From NCBI GenBank assembly GCA_030765065.1, contig CM060977.1, positions 132,188,295 through 132,252,294 of the forward strand: a stretch of DNA of 64,000 bases, read 5' to 3'. Each line of letters opens with the position of its first letter. Positions within the stretch are counted from its first letter, which is position 1. Positions 1-10,930 of the stretch are shown here, one piece after another. Origin of the DNA: Deroplatys truncata. Taxonomy: Eukaryota; Arthropoda; Insecta; Mantodea; Mantidae. The notes under the pieces were generated by a model that saw only the letters and a list, made by a program, of their open reading frames with translations, had not been told where the DNA came from and did no database searches. The position numbers were made by a program, and so were the translations under genes.

Positions 1-420
1 TGGCTTATAATTAGTCAGACGGAGGCTGACACAGCAACTGGAATTCAGCACCGCACGTAGGCTTTTGCAGGCCCTATGACTTCCCTGAGAGGAAGAGATA
101 ACGGGGAGTACCGAAGAGCGACCAGACCCGAATGACATAACGATGCGCGCTAGGAAGGATGGGGATCCTGGCGCCGGCACGGGGCTGCCTGTGCCATCTT
201 CAAACTGGGGGTCGCGGATAAAGGAGCACCAGGTGACCAAGAGCCAGGGAGAAACCTTTACACAGCGCAAACTTCACCGTACCGCCGCAACGCACCAATC
301 GCCGTCGCCTGGTATTATAATCCTGTAACAGATGAAGGGAGGGCAAGAAATTCGGGGCAGAAGAGGAACCACCCCAGCATTCGCCTATCGACCTGGAATA
401 CCTCTAACTACAGTTAACTG
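1..420. other. GC-richer segment, unassigned
   Basis: Markedly richer in G and C than the AT-rich DNA that follows, with a 61-codon open frame at 143-328 on the plus strand. I recognise no domain in it. The base composition resembles retroelement coding or leader sequence cut by the window edge, but nothing seen proves that. Confidence 0.3.
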
Positions 421-1081
421 TTTGTCTCTCTGATATGTATGATTCGCCATGTAAAAGTGGAGGCTTCGGTGGTGCACTACCCTTGCTGAGCGTTTTTTTC
501 ATAACCTTGAAAATAGCTATTTTCGGGCTGTGGAAGAGAAATTAACTATTTTAGAGAGTATATTTCAGTGCCGCATTCATATTAGCTCTTAAGTTTATTT
601 GTAATTATCTGTACCAATATTCAACTGAAAAATCATTACGTAAACTTCAAAGTTTGTCATCACAAAACCTAGATGTATATCAGCGTTCCTATACCATCTC
701 TCTGTAAACGCTTAAAGTTTTGTCCATTGAATTTTGTAACAGCCTAATATAATGTATGAAAGGTTGCGTATACGTTGTTGAAATTATATATGGATAAATA
801 ATTATATTAATTTATAATTAAATTATATTATATATTTGTTGCTTTTAACAATATATACAGGAGGGCGGATTGATAAGTCCATAACTTTGATGAGAGATAG
901 CGTTCTAATCACAGGCTTCTTGTTTGCACCCAAGCCTTACATCTTTCTGGGTATAATCGCAGAAATTTGTCATTTGTTTCTTAGAACATTGTTGAGAGCG
1001 TCTAAAATAGAGATGTGTGTTGCTTCGTAGAAAATTGAGAAAGGTGAATTTGGTGTTCTGATAAAGCACTAGTTTTTGCGT
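421..1081. other. AT-rich intergenic DNA, no gene seen
   Basis: AT-rich with short palindromic AT runs near 780-835. The small open frame at 836-1030 has no recognisable motif. I see nothing to annotate. Confidence 0.5.
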
Positions 1082-1231
1082 GGCAAGACGAAGGAAACGG
1101 AAGAAATACTGAACAAGTATTATGGGGACTCTGCTCTATCACATGGCATGGTTCACAAGTGGTTCACAGAATTTCGATGTGGCCGTTCAAGCACAAGAGA
1201 TACCGTGCGCACAGGACAGTCTGCAAATGGC
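1082..1231 (+). pseudogene. Mariner transposase helix-turn-helix fragment
   Basis: A 50-codon open stretch ending in TGA at 1232-1234. The translation contains YGDSALS, then a KWFTEFRCGR block followed by TGQS. These match the order and spacing of the second helix-turn-helix of mariner transposases, where YGDSA...W..EF..GR...D..R.G.P is typical. The N-terminal start and the whole DDD catalytic domain are absent, and the end is followed within about 100 bp by a Fam-A repeat. It is a dead fragment. The assignment to mariner is from the motif pattern; the subfamily is not resolved. Confidence 0.65.
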
Positions 1232-1333
1232 TGAAAACGCCTTCTCGCAGCTTTAGTTACCGTAGCTTGAGACCGTCAGACGGCGAGGCTGACCGAGGAA
1301 CAGACCTGATTAGTAAACATTTTGAAAAAAAAA

Positions 1334-2171
1334 ATCTGATGTGTTACACTCACATGACTTTCTCTACTCTTGTACAAACTATTTTTACAAACGCTTATTC
1401 TCCACATGCTTCATGTTAATCGAGATGTTAATCTTATTGCTAATTTTCTTGTAGGTGCAAGGGGAATTGGTAGGCTTTAAGCGATAGTCAAATATTTTAA
1501 GAGCTGTTTGCTATGTGGAATATTACATTCTCTTTGCATTACCAGTACAAAAAAAATGAATAACGAATTCTCATTTGAGAAAACGTATAAGTATTGGAAA
1601 ATTCAAGGAAATAACAAGCAATACCCCGAAAATGGTTTACTCAAAAAAAGAATGTATATGACATAAATTGTGTATTTTAACGCCATCTACATTTTTTGTA
1701 TTGTAAAATTTTCTTTATCTCTTATGGTTTACCAGTTAGGCAAAAGTCGTTCACAATGAAGAATACCTTTGGAGACATTCCCAGAAAATTCGAGATATAC
1801 ATTTTATTTGTCATGAAAGTATCTTAAATATACGATATTTTAATCAAAATCGTTAGAACCATTTTTGAGAAAATGAAAATTTTAGAAAAATGTTCCATGT
1901 AAAGGTAATCTGGGGTGGGGGATTTTCTTGAAAACCTTCGTGTCGCATCTCTGGAAGATACTGAACCTAAATACCAAGTTTGGTGTTTATCCGACTGTTC
2001 GATTCTGAGTTATGCTGTTCACAGACAGACACGCACACGGACATGTTTCCAAAAATACATTTTTTTGGAGTCAGGGGGTCTCAAAACATGTATTTCCGGT
2101 GAAATCTCGGTATCGAATTTTTGAGTGAAATGCAATACTTCCCCTACTTACTATACGTAGTAGAGAAAGTA
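1334..2171 (-). mobile_element. Fam-A repeat, full-length copy (minus)
   Basis: Fam-A is the dominant interspersed repeat of the window, about 800-950 bp. I define plus orientation as starting TTTACTTTCTCTACTACG and ending ACACATCAGATTTTT. Landmarks in order are: a GTATAGTAAGTAGGGGAAG hairpin region; AATTCGATACC; a GT/CA-rich stretch; CATAACTCAGAAACGA; a run CCCCCACCCC; TTTCTCAAAAATGG; TTTTGCATAACTGGTAAACC; GACTATCGCTTAAAGCC; and AAGAGTAGAGAAAGTCATG. It has no coding capacity. An inverted CTTTCTCTACT lies near both ends. This copy reads on the minus strand and shows all landmarks. Confidence 0.85.
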
Positions 2172-3104
2172 ATAATGAACCAATAAGTACCTCAGTTGAA
2201 TTGAATACAATGATTAAATTGGACTACATTGACCTTATTTTTGCTCTCGCTAATCAGAGATATAACATTTATTTTCAAACAAATGCTTTGATTTGTTAAG
2301 CTTTAGATAAACTTTTATGTATGGTCAAGTTTTGGCAATAGGTATCACGCATAGTGTGATGATTGAGAATAAATTGAGATATCACAGGACATTTCAAAGC
2401 ATTTAAAAAAATATTTTACTTCATGGACGTAGCACAGATATTTAGATATCTCTTTACTTCACATTTCCCCTTTATCCCTTCCTGGTATAGCCCTAGAGGC
2501 TCCGTCATGAGAACTGATTCTAAGGCTTCAGCGAGTCCAAAAGGTCGGGATTGCCTGCTCTAGAATAATTCTGAGGTACAGCAAGCAGTTAAAAAGACTT
2601 TGCTACCGTTACTAAGTGTTTGATAACGAATTATCGTCAAGATAGTTCTTCGCTCCACCTTCGCAATGGTGGAAAGGAGAATCAGAATTGAAAAATTCAG
2701 GTTAAAGCCGAGCTCGCAGTATTTCTACTCTCCTTCTAGGATATAAATCTCTCTTTGCTGAGATAACCTCCGAGGTCTCAGGGGTAAATGGGAAAGGTTC
2801 GTGGTTGCGTTTAAGGAGGTGGATACGGTAAAAGCGTCAGCACGGAGGATCGAAGATCCGCAGTTCCAATTTTAGCCGTAACTTGAATGTTTCATATTCC
2901 ATTTTCCTCTGCAATTCTTAAAACAATCTTGCGGGAAAATAGCAAAGTTTGTTCTGATTCCAACCAACAGAAATACGAGAAGAATGGAGAATGAAACATT
3001 TTAATGTTCCAACCAATTTACATTATAATTTACAAAGAAAATTATTTGTGCAATTTATATGACCCCATTTTGATTTTTTTTTAATAAGTCAACAACATCA
3101 TGGG
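2172..3104. other. Intergenic DNA, no gene seen
   Basis: AT-rich with a moderately GC-richer patch around 2480-2880. No open frame with a recognisable motif and no repeat match elsewhere in the window that I could see. Confidence 0.45.
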
Positions 3105-3117
3105 CTAGATACTGCAA

Positions 3118-3577
3118 GCCGAGCGGGATGGCTCAGGCGGTAACGTCTGTGGCTGGATTCGGGAGCTCGTGGATTCCATTACCGCGGCCGACCTTCCTGA
3201 CCACTGAGTTTTTCGGGGTTTCCCAGAGTCGCTAGGCGAATGCTGGGAAGGTTCATTACATCCCCCGAATTTTCTGTCCCTCCATTTCACCTCCAATCTC
3301 ATTTCACTTCACCTTTAATCTTCTTGGTCTCTTTCAGGGTTAAAAGTGTCGGCGAGAGTCTCGGCGTTGCATGGCAAGGGAAAATGATGCTCTAATCTTT
3401 ATCCCCCGGAATAGGGACAGTCTCTGAGTTCCGGGTCCCCCAGGGATGTGCAAGCCCGATTGCACCAGCTGATATACGGGGAGTTTCAATCTGTAAAAGG
3501 GCATTCCGTCAGGGACTTAGGCATAAAAGATCTTGTAGGTCGATGTGCTATGTCCCCCTTCGCAATTAGTCCTAGGC
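3118..3577 (+). mobile_element. SINE-1 copy with 13-bp target-site duplication
   Basis: tRNA-derived SINE. The head CCGAGCGGGATGGCTCAGGC is box-A-like, and GGTTTCCCAGAGTCGCTAGGCGAATGCTGGGAAGG is a body segment shared with the copies at 7274, 31381 and 39043. The tail carries AAAAGATC followed by a GTCGATGTGCTATGTCC-type end. It is bounded by CTAGATACTGCAA at 3105-3117 and CTAGATACTGTAA at 3578-3590, a 13-bp duplication with one mismatch. This duplication size fits LINE-dependent retrotransposition. The box-B part is degenerate. Confidence 0.8.
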
Positions 3578-3847
3578 CTAGATACTGTAAACTAAGGTCA
3601 CATGGGAGCAATAGTTTAACCTAAGAAGTGACACTAACGCACCCACATTTAATAAATCCTGAATAATTAAGCATATTATGAAATATTATAAATAGAAAAC
3701 CGAAGTATGAAACACTAAATCTTTATGGGGGCAAGCGGTGAAAAATGCATAATTTTTAGTGCGTTCTTTGCTGCGTCGGTGCTGAAAAGTTACGTACAAC
3801 AATTCGAAGGAAAAACATGGAAACATTTCAAATTTAGCTGAAATCAA

Positions 3848-4285
3848 CCGAGCGGCATACTTCCACTGTAATGCGCGAGACTTGCATTCGGGAGGTCCTG
3901 GGTTCGATTCTTGGGGCCAGTCACTTTGACCATGGGTTTCTCGTGGTTTTCCCTGGTTGGCAAGGCAAATTCTGAGGTGGTTTGTCTTCTACCACGCGTT
4001 TCCTTTCTCCCATTTTCTATCATATCGCTTCCCCTTTCATGTTTCAGGGAGGCCTAGGGTCTGTACAGTGTTGGGCAGATAGCGGAAATGCTTGCTCGTT
4101 GGAAAGTTCTTCCCGGCCCTCCCAAATGGCAGTCTTCTCTGGTCCCCTCGGTTTTCCCCGGTTCCGCCAGAGGGAAGCTTCCTCTGAGCGGACTGGGACC
4201 TCTGCGCATTTCTGTCGGCCGGTCTGCCTGCGGTCTATAACCTCCTGTGGTAGTAAACACAAAGATCCGCGATGAATCGAGGTGC
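3848..4285 (+). mobile_element. SINE-1-related copy
   Basis: Starts CCGAGCGGCATAC and contains a tRNA T-arm-like box B at about 3897-3910 (CCTGGGTTCGATTCTTGGGG). The CCATGGGTTTCTCGTGGTTTTCCCTGGTTGG body matches the copies near 31440 and 47690. The end, AACACAAAGATCC...TCGAGGTGC, matches other SINE-1 tails. It is diverged from the 3118 copy. Open frames of 72-114 codons inside it on both strands are incidental. Confidence 0.7.
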
Positions 4286-5110
4286 AATACTTCCTTGATC
4301 ATACTCAGGTTCACAGCTAAAACGATGTAAAATTGAAGGTGGATCATATTGTGGCGTATGACGTGGCAATACTGTAAGAATATGTGGTGTGGTAACACTG
4401 TATGGTTAACCCTTAGGTTGGCAATGTAAACAGGTAGTGACGTAGAAGTGGAGGGGTTAACTGGTATTATCTTGAGGAAGCGAGTAGTCGGCTTTCTTTT
4501 TGAGCCTTGCTAGTGAACAGAGCAAGATGTATAGGATGACGCTTCGTCAAACCAGAAGGTAATTTGTATCACTCTCTTTTGGTATAATATATTTGACCTC
4601 TAACTTTATAATATGTGAATTAATTACATAGGTGGCCCCATCCTTCCTAATCCATGTTGATGTAATAATATTTCAGTGCTTTTCGGGTGTTATTAAGTAT
4701 TTTGTTAGCTTGCCCCCGTTGAACTTCGTGTTAGGAAAATGGGATGTGATTCTATAGATCTCGGTCCTTTGCTCTACCCCCCGTAATGGAGTGATTATAA
4801 AAGAGGTTTCGACAGTATGGAGGAACTATTAAAATGTACTATTGACTGTTTTTAGACCAACCTATGCAGTTGAAATTATATGTTATAAGAATATAAAGGA
4901 AGTTCGACGGTATTCACATTTGCTTTAAGTCAATAACTAATTAAGGGTAATTTGTATGGCGCCTTTTATGCACTTAGTACGATTTTTACGATTCATTTCC
5001 AAAACATCCGCTAATAGCAGATTGCAATACAGAAGCTGTTGCAAATGCCTGAAATTCAACGCTATGCATGTATTGCGAGGTGGTTTATTAGAAATAATAT
5101 TTCCGACCGT
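4286..5110. other. Intergenic DNA, no gene seen
   Basis: AT-rich. The open frame beginning at 4956 reads through the TTC microsatellite into the antisense of the LINE remnant and is not a credible gene. Confidence 0.45.
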
Positions 5111-5141
5111 TCTTCTTCTTCTTCTTCTTCTTCTTCTTCTT
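5111..5141. repeat. (TTC)n microsatellite, likely LINE 3' tail
   Basis: About ten TTC triplets. On the minus strand this is (GAA)n and lies just beyond the 3' end of the reverse-transcriptase remnant, so it may be that LINE's simple-repeat tail. Confidence 0.7.
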
Positions 5142-5171
5142 CAGACATTAGACCTCACGATATGTTGCGTC

Positions 5172-5507
5172 TCATTGGTCCGAGAATCTTCTCTTGGTTC
5201 TTCCAGCTCCTCTTCCCCCTCTCGGCTTGTATTTTAAAATCTTCTTTGGCATTCTTACATTAATCATTCTATTAACGTCGTCTTCCCATGTCTGTCTATA
5301 ATCAGCTATTTTATCATTTAATTCATACGTTTCCAGACGATTACGAATATCTTCATTGTATAATCTATCTCTTTTTGTGACTCCTAGACATCCTCTCAAA
5401 AATTCCATTTCTACTGTTTGTATCCTACTACGTGTCTTTGTATCAAGGGTCCAAATCTCACTACCATATAATCCACATGGCACCCCCATTGTTTTGTAAA
5501 ACTTCAT
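5172..5507 (-). pseudogene. LINE reverse transcriptase, C-terminal piece
   Basis: The 111-residue frame contains LYGSEIWTLD, then EMEFLRGCLGVTKRDR, NEDIR and a basic tail GGRGAGRTKRRFSDQ. This order is typical of the C-terminal region of insect non-LTR retrotransposon reverse transcriptases, which read LYG.E.WTL...E..FLR...TK.DR..N..IR. No RNase H or zinc knuckle is visible. The ATG is not a real start: the polypeptide continued from the upstream piece at 6744-7075 before the Tc1 insertion. It is non-functional. Confidence 0.8.
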
Positions 5508-5510
5508 TTA

Positions 5511-6715
5511 CACTATGTGATCAAAAGTATCCGGACACCCTCACAAACATACGTTTTTCATCTTTGGTGCATTGTGCTGCTTGGTACTCATTATCCGTGA
5601 CCTCAGTAGTCATTAGACATCGTGAAACAGCAGAATGGGATGCTCCGTGGAACTCACGGACTTCGAATGTGGTCGCTTGTGTCAAAAGTCTGTACGCGAG
5701 ATTTCCACACTCCTAAACATCCCTAGGTCCACTGTTTCTGATGTGATAGTGAAGTGGAAACGTGGAGGGACATATACAGCACAAACGCGTACAGGCCGAC
5801 CTCGTTCTGTTGCTTGATAGAGACCGCCGACATTTGAAGAGGGTCGTAAAGAGTAATAGCAGACATCTATTCAGATCATAATACAGGAATTCCAAACTGC
5901 ATCAGGATCCACTCCAAATACTATGACAGTTAGGCGTGAGGTGAGAAACCTTGGATTCCATGGTCGAGCGGCTGCTCATAAACCACACATCACGTGGGAA
6001 AATGCCGAACGACGCCTCGCTTGTGTAAGGAGCGCCAACATTACACGATTAAACAGTGGCAACTCGTTGTGTGGAGTGACGAATCACGGTACACAATGTG
6101 GCGATCCGATGGCAGGGTATGGTATGACGAATGCCCGGTGAACGTCATCTGCCAGGGTGTGTAGTGCCAGCAATGAAATTCGGAGGTGGTGGTGTTATGA
6201 TGTGGTTGTGTTTTTCCTGGGGCGGCTTGCACCCCTTGTTGTTTTGCGTGGCAAGATCACTGCGCAGACCTACATTTTAAACACCTTCTTACTTCCCACT
6301 GTAGAAGAGCAATTCGGGGATGGCGATTACATCTTTCAACATGATCGAGCACCTGTTCATACTCCACGGGCTGTGGCGGAGTGGTTACACGACAATAACA
6401 TCCCTGTAATGGACTTGAGTCCTGACTTGAATCCTATAGAAATCTTTTGGGATGTTTTGGAACGCCGACTTCGTGCCAGGCCTCACCGACCTACATCGAT
6501 ACTTCTCCTCAGTTCCGTACTCCGTGAAGAATGGGCTGCCATTCCCCAAGAAACCTTCCAGCACCTGATTGAAAGTATGCCTGCGAGAGTGAACTCTGTC
6601 ATCAAGGCTAAGGGTGGGCCAACACCATATTGACTTCCAGCATTACCGATGGAGGACGCCACGACCTTGTACGCCATTTTCAGCCAGGTGTCCGGATACT
6701 TTTGATCACGTAGTG
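5511..6715 (+). mobile_element. Tc1-like DNA transposon, 1.2 kb
   Basis: The terminal inverted repeats begin CACTATGTGATCAAAAGTAT at 5511 and end as the complement of CACTACGTGATCAAAAGTAT at 6715. TA dinucleotides flank both sides (5509-5510 and 6716-6717), the standard Tc1/mariner target duplication. One broken transposase gene lies inside. Length and end structure are those of a full-length Tc1 copy that has lost coding capacity. Confidence 0.92.
5635..6633 (+). pseudogene. Tc1 transposase, frameshifted
   Basis: The N-terminal 60 residues, starting MGCSVELTDFECGRL, carry the paired-like helix-turn-helix (REISTLLNIPRSTVSDVI) and the GRP-type linker TGRPRSVA, then a stop at about 5815. The middle survives only as shifted pieces, including LGFHGRAAAHKP in frame at 5923. 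The C-terminal 158-codon frame at 6157-6633 holds the catalytic segment QHDRAPVHT (second Asp) and LSPDLNPIEIFWDVLERRL (the final acidic residue of DDE). The gene is interrupted by several frameshifts and stops, so it is inactive. It lies in the opposite direction to the LINE it interrupts. Confidence 0.9.
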
Positions 6716-6743
6716 TATCTATCTCTCCTATATATGACAGGTC

Positions 6744-7075
6744 TCACCCTAGCAGTTTGAAGAAACTTACATGTTCAATGGTTTGGTTCGGTACCACTAA
6801 TTTACACCTAAGAGGAAAGTTTCCTAGAAATGCCATTGTCTTGGTATTTTGGACAGATATATCTAAGTTATATTCTTCAGTTATCCTTTGTAATTCGAAG
6901 AGTGATCTTTGTAAGATGTCTTCATTGTCAGATATAAGAACCTGATCATCTGCAAATAAAAGGGTGTTTATAAAATTCCTCATATTAAAATCATCTCTAA
7001 ATGTTAAAGCATTCATTTCCTGTTTCCACCTTCTTATTGCATCGTCAGGATATATGTTAAAAAGTGTGGGCGACC
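6744..7075 (-). pseudogene. LINE reverse transcriptase, catalytic-core piece
   Basis: On the minus strand the frame opens with an SPTLFNIY motif (about 7070-7047), as found upstream of the catalytic box in non-LTR reverse transcriptases. It then reads NTLLFADDQVLISDNE, where FADD replaces the usual YADD catalytic pair of aspartates, followed by LDISVQNTKTMAF (the NxxKT motif). It ends at the Tc1 insertion and is truncated upstream. Both aspartates of the active-site box are present, but no intact protein is possible. Confidence 0.85.
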
Positions 7076-7273
7076 GTTAAAGCATTAATTCCGAAAGTGA
7101 TAATATTTTGTTATCCATTATTCTTAAGGATCTAGCAATCTAACAGCCAGTATGCAGGCACTTTAAATATCCTGGATTTTTCCTTTGTTACGGTTTTGAT
7201 TGAGGTGGATTTTTGTTTCGTACACACAATATTAACCGCTTCTTATTTCTCTGAGCAGTTTATTGGCTAATCT

Positions 7274-7660
7274 ACCGAGCAGGATGGTTCAGGCGGTAGC
7301 GTCCCGTGACCGAACCTTCATGACCCATGGGCTTTTTCGGGGTTTCGTCGCCAGACGAATGCTGGGAAGAATCACTCCATCCCCGAATTTCCTGTCCCTC
7401 CATTTCACCTCTGCTCTGAGGAAACTTTCGTCCACTGGACTGCGAGTGGTCTACGGGTCCCGTGCCCCAGGGATGTGTAAGCCCACGGGGGGGGGGGAGC
7501 CACCAACCACCACCCGAGTAATTCAAATTTATAAACGGTAGAGACCCTGCCATCTGCCTGTCGTGCCTCCTGGTCCGGCCACTCTCTGTCTCCTCTCGCC
7601 TCATCCCTCCCGGGGGCGAAAAAATGAGAGATCTAAGCACAAAAGAGCTGCGTAACAAAA
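7274..7660 (+). mobile_element. SINE-1 copy
   Basis: Head CCGAGCAGGATGGTTCAGGC. The body TGACCCATGGGCTTTTTCGG and ACGAATGCTGGGAAGAATC matches the copy at 31381. The tail GATCTAAGCACAAAAGAG resembles other SINE-1 tails. A run of nine or more G residues sits near 7488-7497. The anticodon and T-arm part is shortened compared with 31381. No target duplication was identified; its 3' side abuts another SINE. Confidence 0.75.
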
Positions 7661-7662
7661 TT

Positions 7663-7926
7663 CAGTTTTATTTATGGACGCTATTTAACTGCTGTGGTCC
7701 TTAGCGTCCCATTCTATATTGGGCGTGAAAGACTGGTAATTTTTCTCAGAGGCCTCTATCAAGCTTGGGTTCTGCGATACGGAACCATCTGCTTTGCTTC
7801 CCTTCCGAAAGAAGCTATGCTAAGGACTTTTACGCCCGGAAAAATCCATCGCCCTCCGCCGGGTTTGAACCCGCGACTTTAGAACTAGAGGCTAGCATGG
7901 TAACCACTACACCACCATGGAGGACG
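7663..7926 (-). mobile_element. SINE-2 copy (minus)
   Basis: On the minus strand it starts TCCTCCATGGTGGTGTAGTG, a tRNA-like D-arm/box-A region, followed by box B in CGCGGGTTCAAACCCG at about 7868-7857 and a body GGGCGTAAAAGTCC. The tail complements CCCATTCTATATTGGGCGTG and ends in ATAAATAAAACT. The same structure occurs on the plus strand at 60207-60497, which fixes the family. The open frames seen across it are incidental. Confidence 0.8.
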
Positions 7927-8286
7927 ACAAAGAGCAGCTTAGGTCGAGGTGCTAAGTCCCTCTACGCTTCTAGCCCTGTCCTATCCTATCGGCTAGCGTT
8001 CTAGCTTCCAAATTTGGTTTATTTCCTATCCTCCCTAGAGTTTGGATGCTAGTAAGAGCGTGAATCTGTGTGTGATTCTAATTTTAAAACCAAAAGTAAT
8101 AAAACTCAATTAAGACCACATTTAACGAGTTAACATCATTTCTGATGTGCCCGGATATGACGTCATTGGGCACTCTAGAGGTAGTATAGTTTAAGAAGAA
8201 ATACTCATGTTATGTTGCTTGAGATGTAATCTTTGATCAAAAATATAATCTCTGATAAGCAGGGCCCAGATTTGATGACATGTAAT

Positions 8287-9145
8287 TTTTACTTTCTCTA
8301 CTACGTATAGTAAGTAGGGGAAGTATTGCATTCCACCCAAAAATTCGATGTCCAGATTTCAATGGAAATACATGTATTGAGGCTCCCTGAATCCAAAAAC
8401 GGCATTTTTAGAAAAAGGTTCGTGTGCGTGTCTGTTTGTGTGTCTTGAGCAGCGTAACTCAAAAATGAAAAGTTGGATAAATACAAAACTTGGTATTTAG
8501 CTTCAGTGTCTTTCAAAGATGCGATACGAAGATTTTCAAGTAAATCCCCCACTCCAAGCTACCCTTTACATTTTAATTTTCTCAAAAATGGCTCTAACAA
8601 TTTTGATTAAAATATCATATGTTTAAGATATTTTCATGGCAAATGAATGTATATTTTGAATTTGCTGAGAATGCTCCCAAAGGTCTTCTTCATTCTGAAT
8701 GACTTTTGCATAACTGGTAAACCGTAAGAGATAGATAACATTTTACTACACAAAAAATGTAGAGCTCGTTAAAACACACAAGCTTTATTATATATACCTA
8801 TTTGGCCTAGTGAACCATTTCCGAGATGTTTCTTGTTATTTGTTTGAATTTTCCAATGCTTATACTTTTTCTCAAATGGGAATTTGTTATTGTTTTTAAT
8901 TTTTAATTTATGTCCTGGACAAGCAAACAGAATGGAATGTTTCACTTAGCAACCAGCTCTTAAAATATTTGACTATCGCTTAAAGCCTACCATATTCCAC
9001 CTTGCACCTACAAGAAAATTAGCAATAAGATCGTTTCTGCAAATGTTTAGCTCGATTAATATGAAGTAGATGGAGAAGAAACGTTTGTAAAAATAGTTTG
9101 TGCAAGAGTAGAGAAAATCATATGAGTGCTACGCATCAGATTTTT
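8287..9145 (+). mobile_element. Fam-A repeat, full-length copy (plus)
   Basis: All Fam-A landmarks are present in plus orientation, from TTTACTTTCTCTACTACG to CATCAGATTTTT. The GT-rich segment at about 8418-8445 is short and imperfect (GTGTGCGTGTCTGTTTGTGTGTC), an unexpanded state of the microsatellite seen in other copies. Confidence 0.9.
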
Positions 9146-10727
9146 AAATTATTGCATCACAGGTAGTATAACGGGTACATAAATCCTTATCAAGATTATG
9201 AAAATGCATACATTTTTGGTCGTTTTATGCCATTTTCTGTTTTAGGTATTTTTTGATATTACGTCATTATTTTATTTTCTGCCTTTAGCATCTTTACTTA
9301 GAGAATACTTTACTTTTTAATTTAAACTAAGTATGTAAAGATTTTGATATTTCCATTTTACATAAGAATAAGTTTACAAACATCAGAAATTTCAGCATTC
9401 AATTGAGAAATAAGGGTACCCTGAAAAATTCAATGCCACAGCCGATATTTGAACACAGTTCTTCCGCTCTCCGTGCAGTTGCTTTGCCAAGATCAGGCTA
9501 AGGTCTATAAAAAGTATAAGTAATTCCAATTAATTATGTGCATATTTATATAATAATTAAAATGAGAAACCTTGTATATCCTTTACTCCTATTCTTGGTA
9601 AAAAAATCACATTTCTTGGGTGTGGAGTGTGGGAAACAGCTACAATTACTGCTACGAATTCATGTCCGAAAATAGGCATGAGAGAAAGCAATTTTCCGTT
9701 TTTCGCATTAATAAGTTCGCACATTCAGGTTGATATTCTTTTCTTGTCCTTATGTGATGTCTCTTTATTCACAATAAATTTTGTATAATCTGAGAACTCT
9801 CAAAATAATTATGATACAGTTTTGTAAGCCCTACTTCAAAATATTTGTCTTATTTTCTTTTCAGATTCTTCAAACAAGATAATAGAACAAATACATTTTG
9901 AATAAGTTTTCTAAATTATTACATTCTTATACCACTTTTTCTACCTATATAGTAGTGCATAAATTAATTCATAACTTTCTGTACACTAATTTTAATAAAG
10001 TAAATGAATCCCAGTTTTAAGTTATTTTCGTAACTATGTCATTTAAAAAAACTAACAGCCATTTCATGTCACTTTTCATCCTGCTGATTGCAAATAATCT
10101 TAATTAGGTTACATACACTACATGACAATATTCTCTCAGAAATTAAGTACTCTAACGCTATTGTGGAAGGGTCTGTTTCCTAAGCCAAAACCACTGATAT
10201 AACCCCAGGTGTTGAGGCAGAAAGTTAAAGGAAGAAAAAGAATGAAATCTCTGGCTCTTACTACGGGAGAGCAAGCCAAGGAGCTAAAAAGCTCGCGTCC
10301 CGACCTGAATGGAAGTTTTTCACGCTGAAGTCAATTGCAGATGGAGAGTATATTCTTGGAAATGGCGCAGGGTCGTGAATCAACGGGTTGCCTTCTTGGA
10401 TAAAGGCTATGAATCCCCGAGGCACATCCTTCATGACCTGCTGCAATTCAATAATTCACCGCGAAGTGCGTACCCTGTCATCTCACGCATATGGAGAACT
10501 TGGCAAGCATGTTCTGATGACGCAGGCCAGCACAGCCAAAAGTAGGCCAAGCATGGAGATACACTTTGGATTAATGCAAATTGAATAGGAACAAACTTTA
10601 GCTTGGCTACTTTCTGCTTCAACTCCGTGTCGTCGTCAAAAGTAATAAAATAGTAATATTATAAAGCGAGGGAATTTCGTTATCGCACCGTTGTTGCTTT
10701 TATTGATAGATTCTATGCCAAAGAATT
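9146..10727. other. AT-rich intergenic DNA with one SINE-3 fragment
   Basis: Mostly AT-rich without recognisable genes. A tRNA-like SINE-3 fragment sits near 9413-9505. The region 10260-10600 is less AT-rich and has short open frames on both strands (10309-10545 plus, 10261-10446 minus). I recognise no domain in these and do not call them genes. Confidence 0.45.
9413..9505 (-). mobile_element. SINE-3 fragment (tRNA-like, minus)
   Basis: On the minus strand it contains GTTCAAATATCGGCTGTGGC followed by ATTGAATTTTTCAGG. The same T-arm-plus-acceptor-like block (GTTCAAATCCCGGTTGTGGC, then ATTGAATTTTTC) occurs at 47345-47447, so this is a dispersed family. The D-arm half is weak here. Confidence 0.5.
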
Positions 10728-10930
10728 GGGTTGTCTCATAAGTTCGTTTTGCTCGCAAGTTCCATCTATAGCGTCTGAAAACCCTGAACCCTCTCTGTAC
10801 ACTCAAGTTATCCTAGTTGCCTAACCACTCCTACGACTTACAGAACAAAAACCAGACTCACTATTGGATAGGTCAGTGTGTATTTGTGACTGACGTTGGA
10901 TAGAACAGCGTGAACTTGTGTTTACAAACT

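Larger units (their letters stand above)
5142..7075 (-). mobile_element. 5'-truncated LINE, split by a Tc1 element
   Basis: Two reverse-transcriptase pieces read on the minus strand at 7075-6744 and 5507-5172, separated exactly by the Tc1 element at 5511-6715. Removing the Tc1 would bring the two halves together. The fragment lacks the endonuclease and the N-terminal reverse-transcriptase motifs and ends near the (GAA)n tract. The order LINE first, Tc1 later follows from the nesting. Confidence 0.8.

Noticed and set aside
4044..4398. Overlapping open frames of 72-114 codons on both strands
   Set aside because: They lie inside a SINE-1-related copy, overlap on both strands and have no recognisable motif.
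5039..5263. Serine-rich protein frame
   Set aside because: It reads through the TTC microsatellite and into the antisense of the LINE reverse transcriptase.
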